DNA from: FEB-25 sp963726315
Lineage (GTDB): Bacteria; Chloroflexota; Anaerolineae; Anaerolineales; UBA4823
NCBI GenBank assembly: GCA_963726315.1
Contig: CAVSBZ010000007.1
Location: forward strand, 1-64,000
Direction: 5' to 3'
Length of the DNA: 64,000 nucleotides
The translations under genes and the position numbers were made by a program. Shown one piece after another: positions 45,522-54,283 of this stretch; position 1 is the stretch's first letter, and each line of letters starts with the position of its first letter. The notes under the pieces are model-generated. The model worked only from the letters and a program-made list of their open reading frames with translations. It searched no databases and was not told the DNA's origin.

Positions 45522-48506
45522 ATGAATATCAAGAAAAGTCAAATAATTCTAGCTGTCACCATTCCCATCGTGCTTCTGCTATCGGGATATTCTGCCTCCC
45601 AAACGTTTGGGTTATTTCTCACTTCGCCAGAACATGTCTCTCCCGGGGCTGTGACTCAGGGTAGCATTCAACCTGACTCACAGCCCCTGGTCCTTACCGA
45701 TGAGCAAGGTAAATACCCCCTAGGAGTTCACCTGGGAATCCTCGAAGATCCCAGCGGTAATCTGACCATTGATGATGTATCTTCCCCCGCATACGATGCA
45801 CAATTTATCCCGAGCCAGGTGTCAGTGCCGAACTATGGATACACTAACAATGCATTATGGGTACGATTCCTCCTGGAGAACGAATCTTCCCAGACAAATG
45901 AATGGCTACTAGAGCTGGGATTTGCCAATCTGCAATATATTGACCTGTACACACCCATAACAGGCGTTGGGGGGTTTGAGGTCAGGCAAAGTGGGGCATT
46001 GAGACCTGTTTCCAGCCGCGATGTAACTTACCCGAATATTATATTTAACTTAAATTTGCCCACTGGCAATGAGGCAACATACTATTTGCGCATCAAAAGC
46101 GGTTCATCGATGACCATACCGCTCACGCTATGGACAAAAAATGCTTTCATCGTCCAATCTGGGCAAGACCTGATCGTTCACTGGGTAATATTTGGTGGAT
46201 TTCTCGCTTTATTGGTCTACCACATCTTTTTACTGATTACCCTGAGGGAGGCCAGCTACCTGTATTTCGTCACCATGCTAGCCAGCATGCTGGTCTTCCT
46301 GATCGATTATTCTGGTTATCTTTTTGTTTATTTATTGCCCAGCCTGTATAATTTGAAATATTACCTGATCCCTGTGTATATCGCGGGATTATATGCTTCG
46401 ATTATTTTATTTTCCGATACATTCCTCGAGCTGCGAACCCGGCTTCCAAGACTCCATTGGGTGAATGTGGGATTATTGGCAGTTTGGGGGGTGCTGGTGA
46501 TGCTGGTGCCGTTCCTAAGCTATTTAGATATAGCCAGGTTGATGACACCCTGGCAATTGGTCTCTATTGGCGCCACATGGATTATCGGTATAACTGCCTG
46601 GTATAAAGGCAGCCACCCTGTACGGTTCTTCATGCTTGCCTGGCTGGGGATGGCTGCGAGCATTTTCCTCCTGCTTCTGGTTAGGCTGGGAATATTACCC
46701 AGTACGGCATTCGATGAGAATATATTCCTGGCAGGATTTATCTTGATGGCGGTAAGCTGGTCTTTTGCGTTGGTTGACCGCATCAATGTGCTGAAGGTAC
46801 AAACAGAAAGTGCCAACCGCGACTTACGCAATAGTGAACACAAACTTACGCAAATCCTGGAGGGTTTACCCCTCGGTGTCGTCGTGTATGGCAAAGACCA
46901 AAAACCGACTTATATCAATCAACGTACAGTGGATATTCTTAGCAACCCTACCCAGGACAAAAAGCCTGAAACTTCTGCTGGTCGAACTTTAAAGCAAGCG
47001 GTGAGTTATTTCTCGTTCCACAAGGTAGGTACAGGTTTAGATTATCCGGTTGATGAACTTCCAGTCTCTAAGGCGTTGAAGGGTACACCGGCCTCTACGG
47101 ATGACATTGAAATGGATTTAGGTGATACACGACTCCCGCTGGAAATCTGGGCCAGCCCGATCAAGGACGATGAAGGAAACGTCAACGCGGCTGTGGCAGT
47201 TTTCCAGGACATCACTCAGCGCAAGCAGGCAGAAGCTGAGCTGGCTCTTTATCAAAAACAGCTCGAAAAGCTGGTGAATGTAAGAACCGCCGAGCTCGAT
47301 CAGGTCAATCAGCGCTTGCAGCTTCGTCTGGAATGGCTGTACCTGGTGATCCAGGTTCAAAAAATGATCAAAGGCGTGGATAGTCTGGCAATGGTATCCG
47401 AGGAGATGTGCAGCAAAATCTACCAGCTGCTCAAACCGACCTTCGTCTTTATATTACGCTGGGAAGACAAACGGGACAACGCTGAGACTTTTTCCTTCTA
47501 TCCTCAGAATGGATGTACACCTGACTTAGAAAACTTAATAGATACCTTCCAAAAAGGCTCCCCGCTGCGACTCGTCCTCAAATCAGGCAAAACCATAGCC
47601 CTCTCTTCAGACCACGGCGATTCTATCCCCGAACAATTCAGGGAGTGGTGCCTGGAACACAATATCCAACTGTCGATGTTCGCGCCTATGCTGATAGGTC
47701 AGTCGTTATTCGGGATTTTAGGTGTACTCGCCTCAGAACCGTTACAGGAATACATCTTGCAGCAAACAGATCTGATTGAGAGGATGGCATTAGATCTAGC
47801 CAGTCTGTACCAGGATGCCGTCCTGCTTGACCAGACCCTGGCTCTGGTTGCCTTGGATGAACGGAACCGCCTGGCGCGCGAGCTGCATGATTCGGTAACA
47901 CAGGTGCTTTTCACCGCCAATCTTCTGACCGAGGTACTGCCTCAAATCTGGAGGCGCGATCCAGATCAAGGCTTCCAAACCTTGGATAAGCTGCGCCGGC
48001 TAACCCGCGGGGCGCTGGCTGAAATGCGCACCATGCTGATCGAGCTGCGTCCTTCTGCGGTGATCAATACCCCTCTGAGTGAGCTGCTGGCACAGCTGAC
48101 TGAGGCCATCACCAGCCGAAGCGGCGTTCCGTTTCAGCTCTTTATCGAGCAAATCCCCATCCTACCGGATGATGTGCAGATGAATTTTTATCGCATTGCC
48201 CAGGAAGCCTTGAATAATGTGGTCAAACATGCCCAGGCTATGCAGGTCTCTGTGAGTTTGAATGAAACCCGGGTTGCTACAGAATCAAACGATTTAATAT
48301 TGCGTATAGTCAAGCTGATCATCCAGGATGATGGGGTTGGCTTTTATTCTGGGAATATCCAATCTGGTCACCTGGGCATCGGCATCATGCACGAACGCGC
48401 CTCAGCGATCGACGCAACTTTAGTGCTGGTAAGCGAACCAGGTCACGGGACTCTGGTGTCCTTGACCTGGAGAAGTGAAATGGAAGCGGAAGTTAAAAAT
48501 GAATGA
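45522..48506 (+). CDS. 7TMR-DISM sensor histidine kinase (NarL/DegS type)
   Basis: A 994-residue sensor. An N-terminal helix (about 7-28) is followed by an extracytoplasmic DISMED2-type beta domain (about 55-190; YTNNALWVRFLLEN) and seven transmembrane helices (about 208-405). Inside the cell come a PAS domain (about 433-570), a coiled coil, a GAF-like domain (about 600-755), then HisKA_3 with RELHDSVTQ (phosphorylated His789) and an HATPase with EALNNVVKHAQA, DDGVGF and GHLGIGIMHERAS. The ligand of DISMED2 domains is thought to be carbohydrate-like. It is coupled to the response regulator gene (8-base overlap). No strong ribosome binding site precedes ATG 45522. Confidence 0.92.
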   Translation: MNIKKSQIILAVTIPIVLLLSGYSASQTFGLFLTSPEHVSPGAVTQGSIQPDSQPLVLTDEQGKYPLGVHLGILEDPSGNLTIDDVSSPAYDAQFIPSQVSVPNYGYTNNALWVRFLLENESSQTNEWLLELGFANLQYIDLYTPITGVGGFEVRQSGALRPVSSRDVTYPNIIFNLNLPTGNEATYYLRIKSGSSMTIPLTLWTKNAFIVQSGQDLIVHWVIFGGFLALLVYHIFLLITLREASYLYFVTMLASMLVFLIDYSGYLFVYLLPSLYNLKYYLIPVYIAGLYASIILFSDTFLELRTRLPRLHWVNVGLLAVWGVLVMLVPFLSYLDIARLMTPWQLVSIGATWIIGITAWYKGSHPVRFFMLAWLGMAASIFLLLLVRLGILPSTAFDENIFLAGFILMAVSWSFALVDRINVLKVQTESANRDLRNSEHKLTQILEGLPLGVVVYGKDQKPTYINQRTVDILSNPTQDKKPETSAGRTLKQAVSYFSFHKVGTGLDYPVDELPVSKALKGTPASTDDIEMDLGDTRLPLEIWASPIKDDEGNVNAAVAVFQDITQRKQAEAELALYQKQLEKLVNVRTAELDQVNQRLQLRLEWLYLVIQVQKMIKGVDSLAMVSEEMCSKIYQLLKPTFVFILRWEDKRDNAETFSFYPQNGCTPDLENLIDTFQKGSPLRLVLKSGKTIALSSDHGDSIPEQFREWCLEHNIQLSMFAPMLIGQSLFGILGVLASEPLQEYILQQTDLIERMALDLASLYQDAVLLDQTLALVALDERNRLARELHDSVTQVLFTANLLTEVLPQIWRRDPDQGFQTLDKLRRLTRGALAEMRTMLIELRPSAVINTPLSELLAQLTEAITSRSGVPFQLFIEQIPILPDDVQMNFYRIAQEALNNVVKHAQAMQVSVSLNETRVATESNDLILRIVKLIIQDDGVGFYSGNIQSGHLGIGIMHERASAIDATLVLVSEPGHGTLVSLTWRSEMEAEVKNE

Positions 48507-49161
48507 AACCAATGCCATACGTGTCTTAATCGTTGATGACCACCCGATGGTACGCAGCGGATTGCGCGATTTTATCCAGGTTTACGATTGGATGGAGGCG
48601 GTCGGCGAGGCTCAGAACGGTGTGGAAGCAGTGGAGTTTTGTGCCACCCATGATGTGGATGTCGTCTTGATGGACCTGGTTATGCCATTGATGGACGGTA
48701 GCGAAGCTACCCGGCGCATCATGGCGCTTGATAAACCCGTAAAGGTCATCGTCATTACCAGCTTCCACGAACAAGACCTGGTCCAGAAGGCGTTGAAAGC
48801 GGGTGCCACCAGTTACTTACTGAAGAACGTTAGCGCAGATGAGCTCGGCAAGGCGATCCAGGCTGCCCATGGTGGTTTTTCGATTTTTGCTCCCGAAGCT
48901 ACCAAAGCATTGATCCATAATGAACGCCAAAGGCCTGGTCTTGGGTCCGACCTGACCGAGACCGAGCGCAAGATTTTAAGTGCACTGGTCAAAGGCTATT
49001 CCAACCAGGAAATTTCCAGCCAGTACTCCATCAGTATTGCCACAGTAAAATACCACCTGACCAATATATTCTCAAAATTGGGGGTCAGGAATAGGGTTGA
49101 GGTGACGACCATCGCCTTGGAACATAACCTGGTGGAGAATCCTAATCAGGAAGCAGATTAG
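48499..49161 (+). CDS. NarL/LuxR-family response regulator
   Basis: A 220-residue response regulator. The receiver domain has IVDDHPM, the phosphorylation site Asp59 in VLMDLVMP, and the TS/K switch residues VITSF and YLLKN. The C-terminal LuxR-type helix-turn-helix (about 155-215) has LTETERKILSALVKGYSNQEI and VKYHLTNIFSKLGV. ATG 48499 is preferred because it starts at the conserved position; an upstream ATG at 48475 would add eight residues. It is the partner of the 7TMR-DISM kinase. Targets are not known; the promoters nearby are candidates. Confidence 0.93.
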   Translation: MNETNAIRVLIVDDHPMVRSGLRDFIQVYDWMEAVGEAQNGVEAVEFCATHDVDVVLMDLVMPLMDGSEATRRIMALDKPVKVIVITSFHEQDLVQKALKAGATSYLLKNVSADELGKAIQAAHGGFSIFAPEATKALIHNERQRPGLGSDLTETERKILSALVKGYSNQEISSQYSISIATVKYHLTNIFSKLGVRNRVEVTTIALEHNLVENPNQEAD

Positions 49162-49605
49162 GATTTACAAAAATAATCCTGCCTATCCTTTCGGCTAGAC
49201 GAATGGCGAACCATTCGGACCGGAAATACAAGACTTAATCCCCCCCAGCCTGTTGTTGTTTGGCGAACGCGAATTTGATATAGTCTTATAGTACCTGGTT
49301 GTATCTGTGCTATTAACGGGACTATTACTCACAGCTCTTGATTGCTGTTATTTTCTCCATATTCCCTGGTAACCTACAAGAATAACATTTCTCCGGGTTA
49401 CATAATACGCTGTGAAAGATTATTCACAAGGTAGCGTTGCAGGAATAAATAGAATGGGTGGGATGCCATCATATCAAATGGGCTGCAGAAAAAATATGAT
49501 ACCTGCCTTTGACACCCTTGATAAAGGAGGACCCGGGCGAAATTATTCCGCTTGAATTTGTTTGTAAGTACATCCAAACACACACTTTTGATGGAGGATT
49601 AGAAA
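49162..49605. other. intergenic region of 444 bases with hairpins and a promoter-like site
   Basis: CCTAATC/GATTAGG (49141-49162) overlaps the regulator stop. CGAATGG/CCATTCG around a 4-base CGAA loop (49200-49217) is a tidy hairpin, probably terminator-related. An extended -10, TGATATAGT (49276-49284), has TTGTTT 17 bases upstream (49256-49261), a candidate promoter for the small membrane protein gene 320 bases downstream. No gene is visible. Confidence 0.4.
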
Positions 49606-49902
49606 ATGCCTTGTTTATTTGCGATGATTGCAGGAATATTCCCTCGACTTGGGACGATTTTCATCTGGATCGCCCGACCGCAATTATTTTCTGCCGCGTT
49701 CAGTAGCGTTATTTGGCCAATCTTGGGGATCATCTTCCTGCCGTTCACCACATTGATGTACGTGATCTTGTGGAGCCCTGGAGTCGGATTGTACGGCTGG
49801 GATTGGTTCTGGATTGTCATGGCTGTGGTGATTGACCTGATGCACTGGAGCAGCACTGCCTATCAAAACCGCAATTCCATCCCAGGATATACCAGTTCAT
49901 AG
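49606..49902 (+). CDS. small membrane protein with C-terminal NRNxIPGYxS signature, copy B
   Basis: A 98-residue protein with three hydrophobic segments. It is a paralogue of the 30494-30781 protein: shared VIWPILGIIFLPFTTLMYVI core, a DWFWIVMAVVIDL helix and the C-terminal NRNSIPGYTS. The loop between helices differs. RBS GGAGG precedes the ATG. It begins a run of small plus-strand genes after the two-component system and could be under its control; this is inference from position. Confidence 0.75.
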   Translation: MPCLFAMIAGIFPRLGTIFIWIARPQLFSAAFSSVIWPILGIIFLPFTTLMYVILWSPGVGLYGWDWFWIVMAVVIDLMHWSSTAYQNRNSIPGYTSS

Positions 49903-50064
49903 AACAGGTAGCTAAAGCACACTGTTGTAAACATATACGGGTCAGGTAAAGTAGATTGCACGACTGAGTGTGAGTAAGGGGGTGTGCGGGCAAAAGAAAA
50001 ACACCGCATACCCTCATCCTCCGATTAATGATGCAGTCCCATAGCTAGTGAAAGGAGAAACCAA

Positions 50065-50493
50065 ATGACTTACGGACCAATTGACTTTCTTGCCCTGGAA
50101 TTCAAAGGCAACCAGTTCAAGGGAGAGATCATGCCAGCGCTGTTGGACCTGGTGAATAAAGAAATCGTGCGTGTGATCGACCTGGTTATTGTCCAAAAAG
50201 ATGCCGACGGCAAGGTGACTATGCGCGAGATGCAGCAGCTTGAACCCTCGGTGGTAGCGATCTTTGATCCGCTTAAAGCACAGATCAGCGGGATTATTCA
50301 GCTGGAAGATATCGAGATGATCGGGGAGAAGGTGGAAAACAACACCACCGCCGCGATCATGCTGTTTGAGAACCTGTGGCCGATCAAGTTCAAAGAAGCC
50401 GTGCTGAATGCCAATGGGCGCCTGGTGATGCTCGAGCGTATCCCAGATGAAGTGGTCGTTGAAACGGTGGCGAAGTTTGCCAGCGTTGATTAG
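50065..50493 (+). CDS. DUF6325/DUF1269-like protein without glycine zipper
   Basis: A 142-residue soluble protein. Its start, YGPIDFLALEFKGNQFKGEI, and the RVIDLVIVQKDADGKVT block are typical of DUF6325, a relative of DUF1269. The Gly/Ala-rich hydrophobic helix of the other DUF1269 proteins in the window is absent. The C-terminal strand IMLFENLWPIKFKEAVLNAN matches the SALLLxE-type core. Function unknown. AAAGGAG is 7 bases upstream. The next gene starts 33 bases after its stop. Confidence 0.8.
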   Translation: MTYGPIDFLALEFKGNQFKGEIMPALLDLVNKEIVRVIDLVIVQKDADGKVTMREMQQLEPSVVAIFDPLKAQISGIIQLEDIEMIGEKVENNTTAAIMLFENLWPIKFKEAVLNANGRLVMLERIPDEVVVETVAKFASVD

Positions 50494-50525
50494 GAACAAA
50501 AAAATAATTTGATCAGGAGGTCGAA

Positions 50526-50876
50526 ATGATGCGAAGAAGATCGGTAGGAAGATCGGTGGTGAGGGTTGCAGCGACTACAGCGGTTGTAGCCGGGACAGCT
50601 GGAGCAGTCAGCCACCATCAACAGCAGAAATATGCCAATCAACAAGCAGCAACACAGCAGCAATACGACCAGGCATACCAGCAGGGTGCAGCTGATGCCC
50701 AGGCTCAGCAACCGCAGCAATATGCACCACCCCCACCACAGTATGCTCCCCCACCTGCGCCGGCACCTGAAGCTGACCTGACCGCCAAGCTTCAGCAGCT
50801 GGCGGACCTGCACGCTTCAGGCGTGCTCACCGATGAAGAGTTCGCCGCAGCCAAGCAAAAACTGCTGGCAGGCTGA
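50526..50876 (+). CDS. SHOCT-domain protein
   Basis: A 116-residue protein. A basic N terminus (MMRRRSVGRSVVRVAA) precedes a short hydrophobic segment, a Gln/Ala/Tyr/Pro-rich low-complexity middle, and a C-terminal SHOCT motif (LQQLADLHASGVLTDEEFAAAK). SHOCT domains are short oligomerisation modules. The pairing with DUF6325/DUF1269 genes is commonly seen. RBS AGGAGG. It is followed by a terminator hairpin. Confidence 0.85.
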   Translation: MMRRRSVGRSVVRVAATTAVVAGTAGAVSHHQQQKYANQQAATQQQYDQAYQQGAADAQAQQPQQYAPPPPQYAPPPAPAPEADLTAKLQQLADLHASGVLTDEEFAAAKQKLLAG

Positions 50877-50926
50877 TATATTGTGTATCCCATTAACAAA
50901 CAATTAAATGAGCAGATTTTGTCCAC

Positions 50927-50963
50927 AACCAGTCAGACAAATACTTCCTTTGCCTGACTGGTT
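50927..50963 (+). terminator. hairpin terminator after the SHOCT gene
   Basis: AACCAGTCAG (50927-50936) pairs with CTGACTGGTT (50954-50963); after one mismatch CAAA pairs with TTTG. It lies 50 bases after the stop and has no T-run. Confidence 0.65.
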
Positions 50964-51135
50964 ACAGGAATTATTTGAGCGCCTGTTGTAGATAGGTTTT
51001 CGTAACACCAGGGATAAGTCTAGGGCTCGGACGATGCCGGCTTCATTACCCAAAAACAAAGCCTCATGTACCCGACGCTCAAATATTTCTAAAAAGAATA
51101 GATAAAAATATCTGTACTCATCGGGAGCAATCATC

Positions 51136-51507
51136 ATGCGCATAATTCTTGCGGATCATCATACACAACCTTGTTGGGCGCTAAAGATGTTGCTCGAGGA
51201 GCAACCAGAATTTGAAATTATAGGCGAGGCAGTGGAAGGGGAGGATTTAGTCGTTCTGGCGAAAACACATCTTCCAGACCTGGTCCTTGTTGATAGCGAG
51301 CTGCCTGGTCTTTACATCGAGGATCTGATCACCAGGCTGCATGCGCTTGAACCCCCACCGATTGTCGTTGTCATGAGCAGTGAATTTGAAAACAGTCGCA
51401 AGTTGCTCAAGGCTGGCGCAGATGCTTTTGTGAGTAAAGGAGACGAGCCTGCCTGGCTGCTGGAGACCCTGCAAAAATTTGAAAGTCGGTCAAAAAAAAA
51501 CGAATAG
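51136..51507 (+). CDS. stand-alone receiver domain (single-domain response regulator)
   Basis: A 123-residue protein containing only a receiver domain of the NarL type: ILADHHTQPCWALKML at the start, phosphorylation Asp in LVLVDSELPG, switch VVVMSSE and AFVSKGDEP (Lys). There is no DNA-binding or output domain. It could be a phosphate sink or phosphorelay member, or act by protein contact; the 7TMR-DISM kinase 3 kb upstream or a kinase elsewhere could phosphorylate it. It is 90 bases before the arginine deiminase island. Confidence 0.85.
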   Translation: MRIILADHHTQPCWALKMLLEEQPEFEIIGEAVEGEDLVVLAKTHLPDLVLVDSELPGLYIEDLITRLHALEPPPIVVVMSSEFENSRKLLKAGADAFVSKGDEPAWLLETLQKFESRSKKNE

Positions 51508-51597
51508 CATTTCTCTCTTAGTATAAATGACATTATTAACCGGAATTATGAAACGGTAAAAATAGACATTCAACGGACATATAAGGAGAGTGTAGAA

Positions 51598-53082
51598 ATG
51601 GCTAATCAAAAAACAAAGAAAGCGTTTACCTTTCCAACCGCATTCACGATTTTGTTCATTTTGCTGGTCGTGATTGCACTCGCCACATGGGTTGTCCCGG
51701 CTGGGTCATATGACTATAACGAAAATGGCGAACCCATCCCGGGCACGTATCACCAGGTGGAGTCTAACCCTCAGGCACTGCTGACCAGTGCACTGAAAGG
51801 ACCCATTACCGGGATGTACGGCATTCAGGATGAGACTGGCAACGTAGACGTGTGGAACTATGGTGAGCTGTTTGGCGCCATCGACGTTGCCATGTTCGTG
51901 CTCATCATCGGTGGCTTCCTGGGTGTGACGATGAAGACCGGCGCTATCAACTCGGGGATTGCCTGGGTGGTTTCCAAGCTGAAAGGTAAAGAGAAATGGA
52001 TGTTCCCCATTTTGATGGTTATCTTTGCCATCGGCGGCACTTCTTATGGAATGGCTGAAGAGACGCTTGCCTTCTATGCCCTGATCATCACCGTCATGCT
52101 TGCAGCAGGTTATGATGCACTCAGTGCTGCAGCCCTTATCCTGTTGGGAGCCGGGATTGGCTGCCTGGGCTCCACAGTCAACCCATTTGCCACCGGTATT
52201 GCCTCTGGTTTTGCCGGGACCACCATCAGCGATGGGATTGTCGGGCGAATCGTTTTGCTGGTGGTTGGCACGGCAATAGGCATTTTCTTCGTGATGCGCT
52301 ATGCCGAAAAGGTGAAGAAGGATCCCACTAAGTCCTTGATCTACGATATGAAGTCTGAGAATGAGAAACAGTTTTTAGCTGCCAAGGCTGAAGGTACCGA
52401 ATTCGAGAAATTCACTACCCGACATATCGTAATCCTGGTGTTTTTCTTCCTGGCTTTTGTGGTGATGGTGTATGGAGTGATCCCCTGGGAAGACCTGGGT
52501 TTGGCAATTCCAACCTGGTGGTGGTGGTTCCCTGAGATGACAGCTAACTTCCTGTTCTTCGGCATCTTGATCGGGATCATCGGTAAACTTTCTGAGAAGG
52601 ATCTGGTGGATACCTTCGTCAATGGTGCCAGGGATATGCTGGGTGTAGCCTTGATCATTGGTGTCGCCCGTGGGGTCACTGTGATCATGACCAACGGACT
52701 GATCACCGACACGGTATTGTACTGGGCTGAACAGGCGGTCTCAGGGTTGAGCAGTGTGGGCTTCATCATCGTAACTTACCTGCTGTATATACCCTTATCG
52801 TTCCTGATCCCCTCCAGCTCCGGTTTGGCCACTGTCTCTATGCCGATCATGGCTCCGCTGGCCAGTTTTGCTGGGGTAAATCCCGCTCTGGTCGTGACTG
52901 CCTACCAGGCTGCCAGCGGCATTGTGAACCTGGTCACCCCCACATCGGCGGTTGTGATGGGTGGTCTGGCTATCGCTCGGGTGGGTTATGGAGTCTGGTG
53001 GAAGTTCGTTGCACTGGTGCTGGTACTGCTATTTGTGCTCACCATCATCGTGCTGGCAGGTGGAGTCCTACTTGGTGGATAA
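51598..53082 (+). CDS. YfcC-family transporter, probable arginine/ornithine antiporter
   Basis: A 494-residue membrane protein of the YfcC/ArcD2-like family, with about 12 hydrophobic segments and the conserved FTFPTAFTILFILLVVIALATW start. The central block GTSYGMAEETLAFYALI and the C-terminal PSSSGLATVSMPIMAPLA are typical. Position ahead of ornithine carbamoyltransferase, carbamate kinase and arginine deiminase suggests arginine-ornithine exchange. A dicarboxylate-type substrate is the main alternative. RBS AAGGAG precedes the ATG. Confidence 0.88.
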   Translation: MANQKTKKAFTFPTAFTILFILLVVIALATWVVPAGSYDYNENGEPIPGTYHQVESNPQALLTSALKGPITGMYGIQDETGNVDVWNYGELFGAIDVAMFVLIIGGFLGVTMKTGAINSGIAWVVSKLKGKEKWMFPILMVIFAIGGTSYGMAEETLAFYALIITVMLAAGYDALSAAALILLGAGIGCLGSTVNPFATGIASGFAGTTISDGIVGRIVLLVVGTAIGIFFVMRYAEKVKKDPTKSLIYDMKSENEKQFLAAKAEGTEFEKFTTRHIVILVFFFLAFVVMVYGVIPWEDLGLAIPTWWWWFPEMTANFLFFGILIGIIGKLSEKDLVDTFVNGARDMLGVALIIGVARGVTVIMTNGLITDTVLYWAEQAVSGLSSVGFIIVTYLLYIPLSFLIPSSSGLATVSMPIMAPLASFAGVNPALVVTAYQAASGIVNLVTPTSAVVMGGLAIARVGYGVWWKFVALVLVLLFVLTIIVLAGGVLLGG

Positions 53083-53187
53083 CCGAGATTATCTGGATAT
53101 TAGTAAAAGGATATAAGACACTGCGTTTCCTCCGCGAAACGACCGGTAAATACAAAATAAAATTTCTAAAAAATGAAGGAGTTAAAA

Positions 53188-54189
53188 ATGGCATTCAATC
53201 TACGCAATCGGAACTTTCTAAAAGAGCTCGACTTTACTCCCGAAGAACTTAAATTTCTGCTCAAGTTATCAGCGGACCTGAAAGCTGCCAAATATGGCGG
53301 CTACGAGAAGCAGACGCTCAAGGGCAAGAATATTGCCTTGATTTTCGAAAAAACTTCCACTCGCACACGCTGCGCCTTCGAGGTAGCAGCCTATGACCAG
53401 GGTGCTAATGTTACCTACCTGGGACCAACCGGCTCGCAAATCGGTCACAAAGAATCGATGAAAGATACGGCCAGAGTCTTGGGTCACATGTACGACGGGA
53501 TCGAATACCGCGGCTTTGGCCAGGAGCTGGTGGAGATCCTGGGTAAGTACGCTGGTGTGCCGGTGTGGAACGGCCTGACCGATGAGTTCCATCCCACCCA
53601 GATGTTGTGCGACATCCTCACCATGATTGAACACAGTGACAAACATCTGGGTGAAATCGCCTACTGCTACCTGGGTGATGCGCGCAATAATATGGGTAAC
53701 TCGCTGATGGTGACCGGCTGCAAACTGGGTATGGATGTGCGCCTATGCTCTCCTAAAGCCCTATGGCCTGCAGACGACCTGGTCAAGACCTGCCGTGAGA
53801 TCGCCGCTGAGACCGGCGCTCGATTGACCATTACCGAGAATGTAGCAGAGGGTGTCAAAGGTGTGGACTACTTGTACACCGATGTGTGGGTCTCGATGGG
53901 TGAAGCCAAGGAAGTTTGGGATGAGCGTATCAAGCTGCTGAAGCCCTACCAGATCAACGCAGATGTTGTCAAGAAGACCGGCAATCCCAATGTCAAGTTT
54001 ATGCACTGCCTTCCGGCATTCCACAACCGTGAGACCAAGGTGGGTGAAGATATTTTCCAGAAGACAGGTTTGGATGCCCTGGAAGTGACCGAAGAGGTGT
54101 TCGAATCGGAGCGCTCGATCGTCTTCGCCCAAGCAGAGAACCGCATGCACACCATCAAGGCAATCATGGTTGCCACGCTGGGAGATTGA
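53188..54189 (+). CDS. arcB: ornithine carbamoyltransferase (catabolic)
   Basis: A 333-residue OTC. Carbamoyl-phosphate site STRTRC, ornithine-site loop HPTQ (EFHPTQMLCD), LGDARNNMGNSL, and HCLPAFH are all present. In the deiminase pathway it phosphorolyses citrulline to ornithine and carbamoyl phosphate. ATG 53188 is used because AAGGAG lies 7 bases upstream; the ATG at 53173 overlaps that site. The biosynthetic role (argF) is possible in principle, but the context is catabolic. Confidence 0.95.
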   Translation: MAFNLRNRNFLKELDFTPEELKFLLKLSADLKAAKYGGYEKQTLKGKNIALIFEKTSTRTRCAFEVAAYDQGANVTYLGPTGSQIGHKESMKDTARVLGHMYDGIEYRGFGQELVEILGKYAGVPVWNGLTDEFHPTQMLCDILTMIEHSDKHLGEIAYCYLGDARNNMGNSLMVTGCKLGMDVRLCSPKALWPADDLVKTCREIAAETGARLTITENVAEGVKGVDYLYTDVWVSMGEAKEVWDERIKLLKPYQINADVVKKTGNPNVKFMHCLPAFHNRETKVGEDIFQKTGLDALEVTEEVFESERSIVFAQAENRMHTIKAIMVATLGD

Positions 54190-54208
54190 TTTGATGACAC
54201 AAGTCAGA

Positions 54209-54241
54209 GAGTACATTGTGGGAACCACCCACAGTGTACTC
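54209..54241 (+). terminator. strong hairpin after the ornithine carbamoyltransferase gene
   Basis: A 14-bp stem with one G-T pair: GAGTACATTGTGGG (54209-54222) with CCCACAGTGTACTC (54228-54241), 5-base loop. It may reduce read-through into the peptidase gene or protect the upstream mRNA. Confidence 0.7.
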
Positions 54242-54283
54242 CCTGCAGCTAGAGGTTGATTTTTATGCTAGCGGAGGAATGTT

